DNA from: Candidatus Nanopelagicaceae bacterium
Lineage (GTDB): Bacteria > Actinomycetota > Actinomycetes > Nanopelagicales > Nanopelagicaceae
DNA: 41,426 nt
Direction of reading: 5' to 3'
NCBI GenBank assembly: GCA_947454735.1
Contig: CANGLK010000011.1
Coordinates: 1-41,426, forward strand
A program made the position numbers and the translations under genes. Each line of letters starts with the position of its first letter. Position 1 is the stretch's first letter. Below are positions 41,239 to 41,426 of the stretch, in pieces. The notes beneath the pieces were generated by a model. It saw only the letters and a program-made list of their open reading frames with translations, did not search any database and had not been told where the DNA came from.

Positions 41239-41260
41239 TTGGTCGATCGGGCCAATTTTT
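41239..41260 (+). terminator. Rho-independent terminator of the second ABC operon
   Basis: TTGGTC pairs with GGCCAA (41239-41244 and 41250-41255, one G-T pair), a five-base loop lies between, and TTTTT follows. It lies nine bases after the permease stop. Confidence 0.7.
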
Positions 41261-41300
41261 ACTTTCCTGACCTAGCGCTTAGACTGCGTCCTCTACCTCT

Positions 41301-41373
41301 GCCCCCCTAGCTCAGTCGGTAGAGTGTTTCCATGGTAAGGAAAAGGTCACCGGTTCGATTCCGGTGGGGGGCT
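41301..41373 (+). tRNA. tRNA-Thr (anticodon GGT)
   Basis: A 73-base cloverleaf. Acceptor GCCCCCC (41301-41307) pairs with GGGGGGC (41366-41372), discriminator T. The anticodon stem TTTCC/GGAAA encloses ATGGTAA with GGT at 41334-41336. The T arm ACCGG/CCGGT has loop TTCGATT. CCA is not encoded. A TAGACT at 41280-41285 may be the -10 of its promoter. Confidence 0.96.
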
Positions 41374-41411
41374 CGCAGTACAGCTTGGCACAATTGAATA
41401 TGCAGGATCTT

Positions 41412-41426
41412 GGCGGGGTAGCTCAG
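41412..41426 (+). tRNA. Start of a tRNA gene, probably tRNA-Met (cut by window end)
   Basis: The last 15 bases, GGCGGGGTAGCTCAG, have the form of a tRNA 5' end: seven acceptor bases, TA, then the D-arm start GCTCAG. The sequence and the place after tRNA-Thr(GGT) match the common actinobacterial Thr-Met pair. The anticodon lies outside the window, so identity is inferred. Confidence 0.7.

Overview
The window looks like a piece of a small, compact actinobacterial chromosome. Genes are packed with ATGA or TAATG overlaps and GC content is moderate for the phylum. Sugar ABC operons lack their own ATPase gene, and the right edge carries the tRNA-Thr(GGT)/tRNA-Met pair. The closest type I can think of is a freshwater planktonic acI lineage (Nanopelagicales/Planktophila-like). 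That placement is inference; no marker gene was compared.

Layout. 1-10387: the distal end of a respiratory complex I operon (nuoG fragment, then nuoHIJKLMN) ending in a long-chain polyprenyl diphosphate synthase, probably for the menaquinone side chain. 10355-14047: minus-strand genes for a RarD-type transporter, a YajQ-type protein, an alpha/beta hydrolase and a cytochrome P450, with a plus-strand tRNA-Tyr and a strong terminator between them. 14124-16917: a three-gene unit of an M24-fold protein without its metal aspartates, an ADP-ribosylglycohydrolase-family protein and a PfkB kinase.

17003-29764 is the most interesting part. It reads as a near-complete route for a sulfonated sugar, most likely sulfoquinovose: a fucose-isomerase-family enzyme, an ABC importer (binding protein and two permeases), a FadR-type GntR regulator, a kinase resembling sulfofructose kinase YihV, and an aldolase resembling sulfofructose-1-phosphate aldolase YihT. 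A convergent Gfo/Idh/MocA protein may be an NAD-dependent sulfoquinovosidase. Then come both subunits of a sulfolactate sulfo-lyase (SuyA, SuyB), two dehydrogenases of the SlcC and ComC types that can interconvert sulfolactate enantiomers, and a YeiH-type transporter. Products would be DHAP, pyruvate and sulfite. The one missing step is oxidation of 3-sulfolactaldehyde to sulfolactate; no aldehyde dehydrogenase is present. Three near-identical operator-like sites (AGGTNNNACCACTT) lie before the isomerase gene and in the divergent gfo/suyA region, which suggests that the local GntR protein controls both halves as one regulon.

29828-32745: a secreted PIG-L deacetylase, a CoA-binding protein, MsrB and an aromatic-acid-exporter-like membrane protein. 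32792-37091: a second sulfur locus for sulfide/persulfide handling. It has a CsoR/CstR-type operator, a sulfide:quinone oxidoreductase-like flavoprotein, a CsoR-family repressor in which the copper-binding His position is Ser, a rhodanese lipoprotein and a CoA-disulfide-reductase/rhodanese fusion. Two tiny related Cys-rich proteins bracket it. 37091-37867: a SAM methyltransferase. 38059-41229: a second CUT1 sugar ABC operon without an ATPase, a terminator, tRNA-Thr and the start of tRNA-Met. No intergenic stretch exceeds 300 bases, and I saw no insertion sequence, prophage or CRISPR array.
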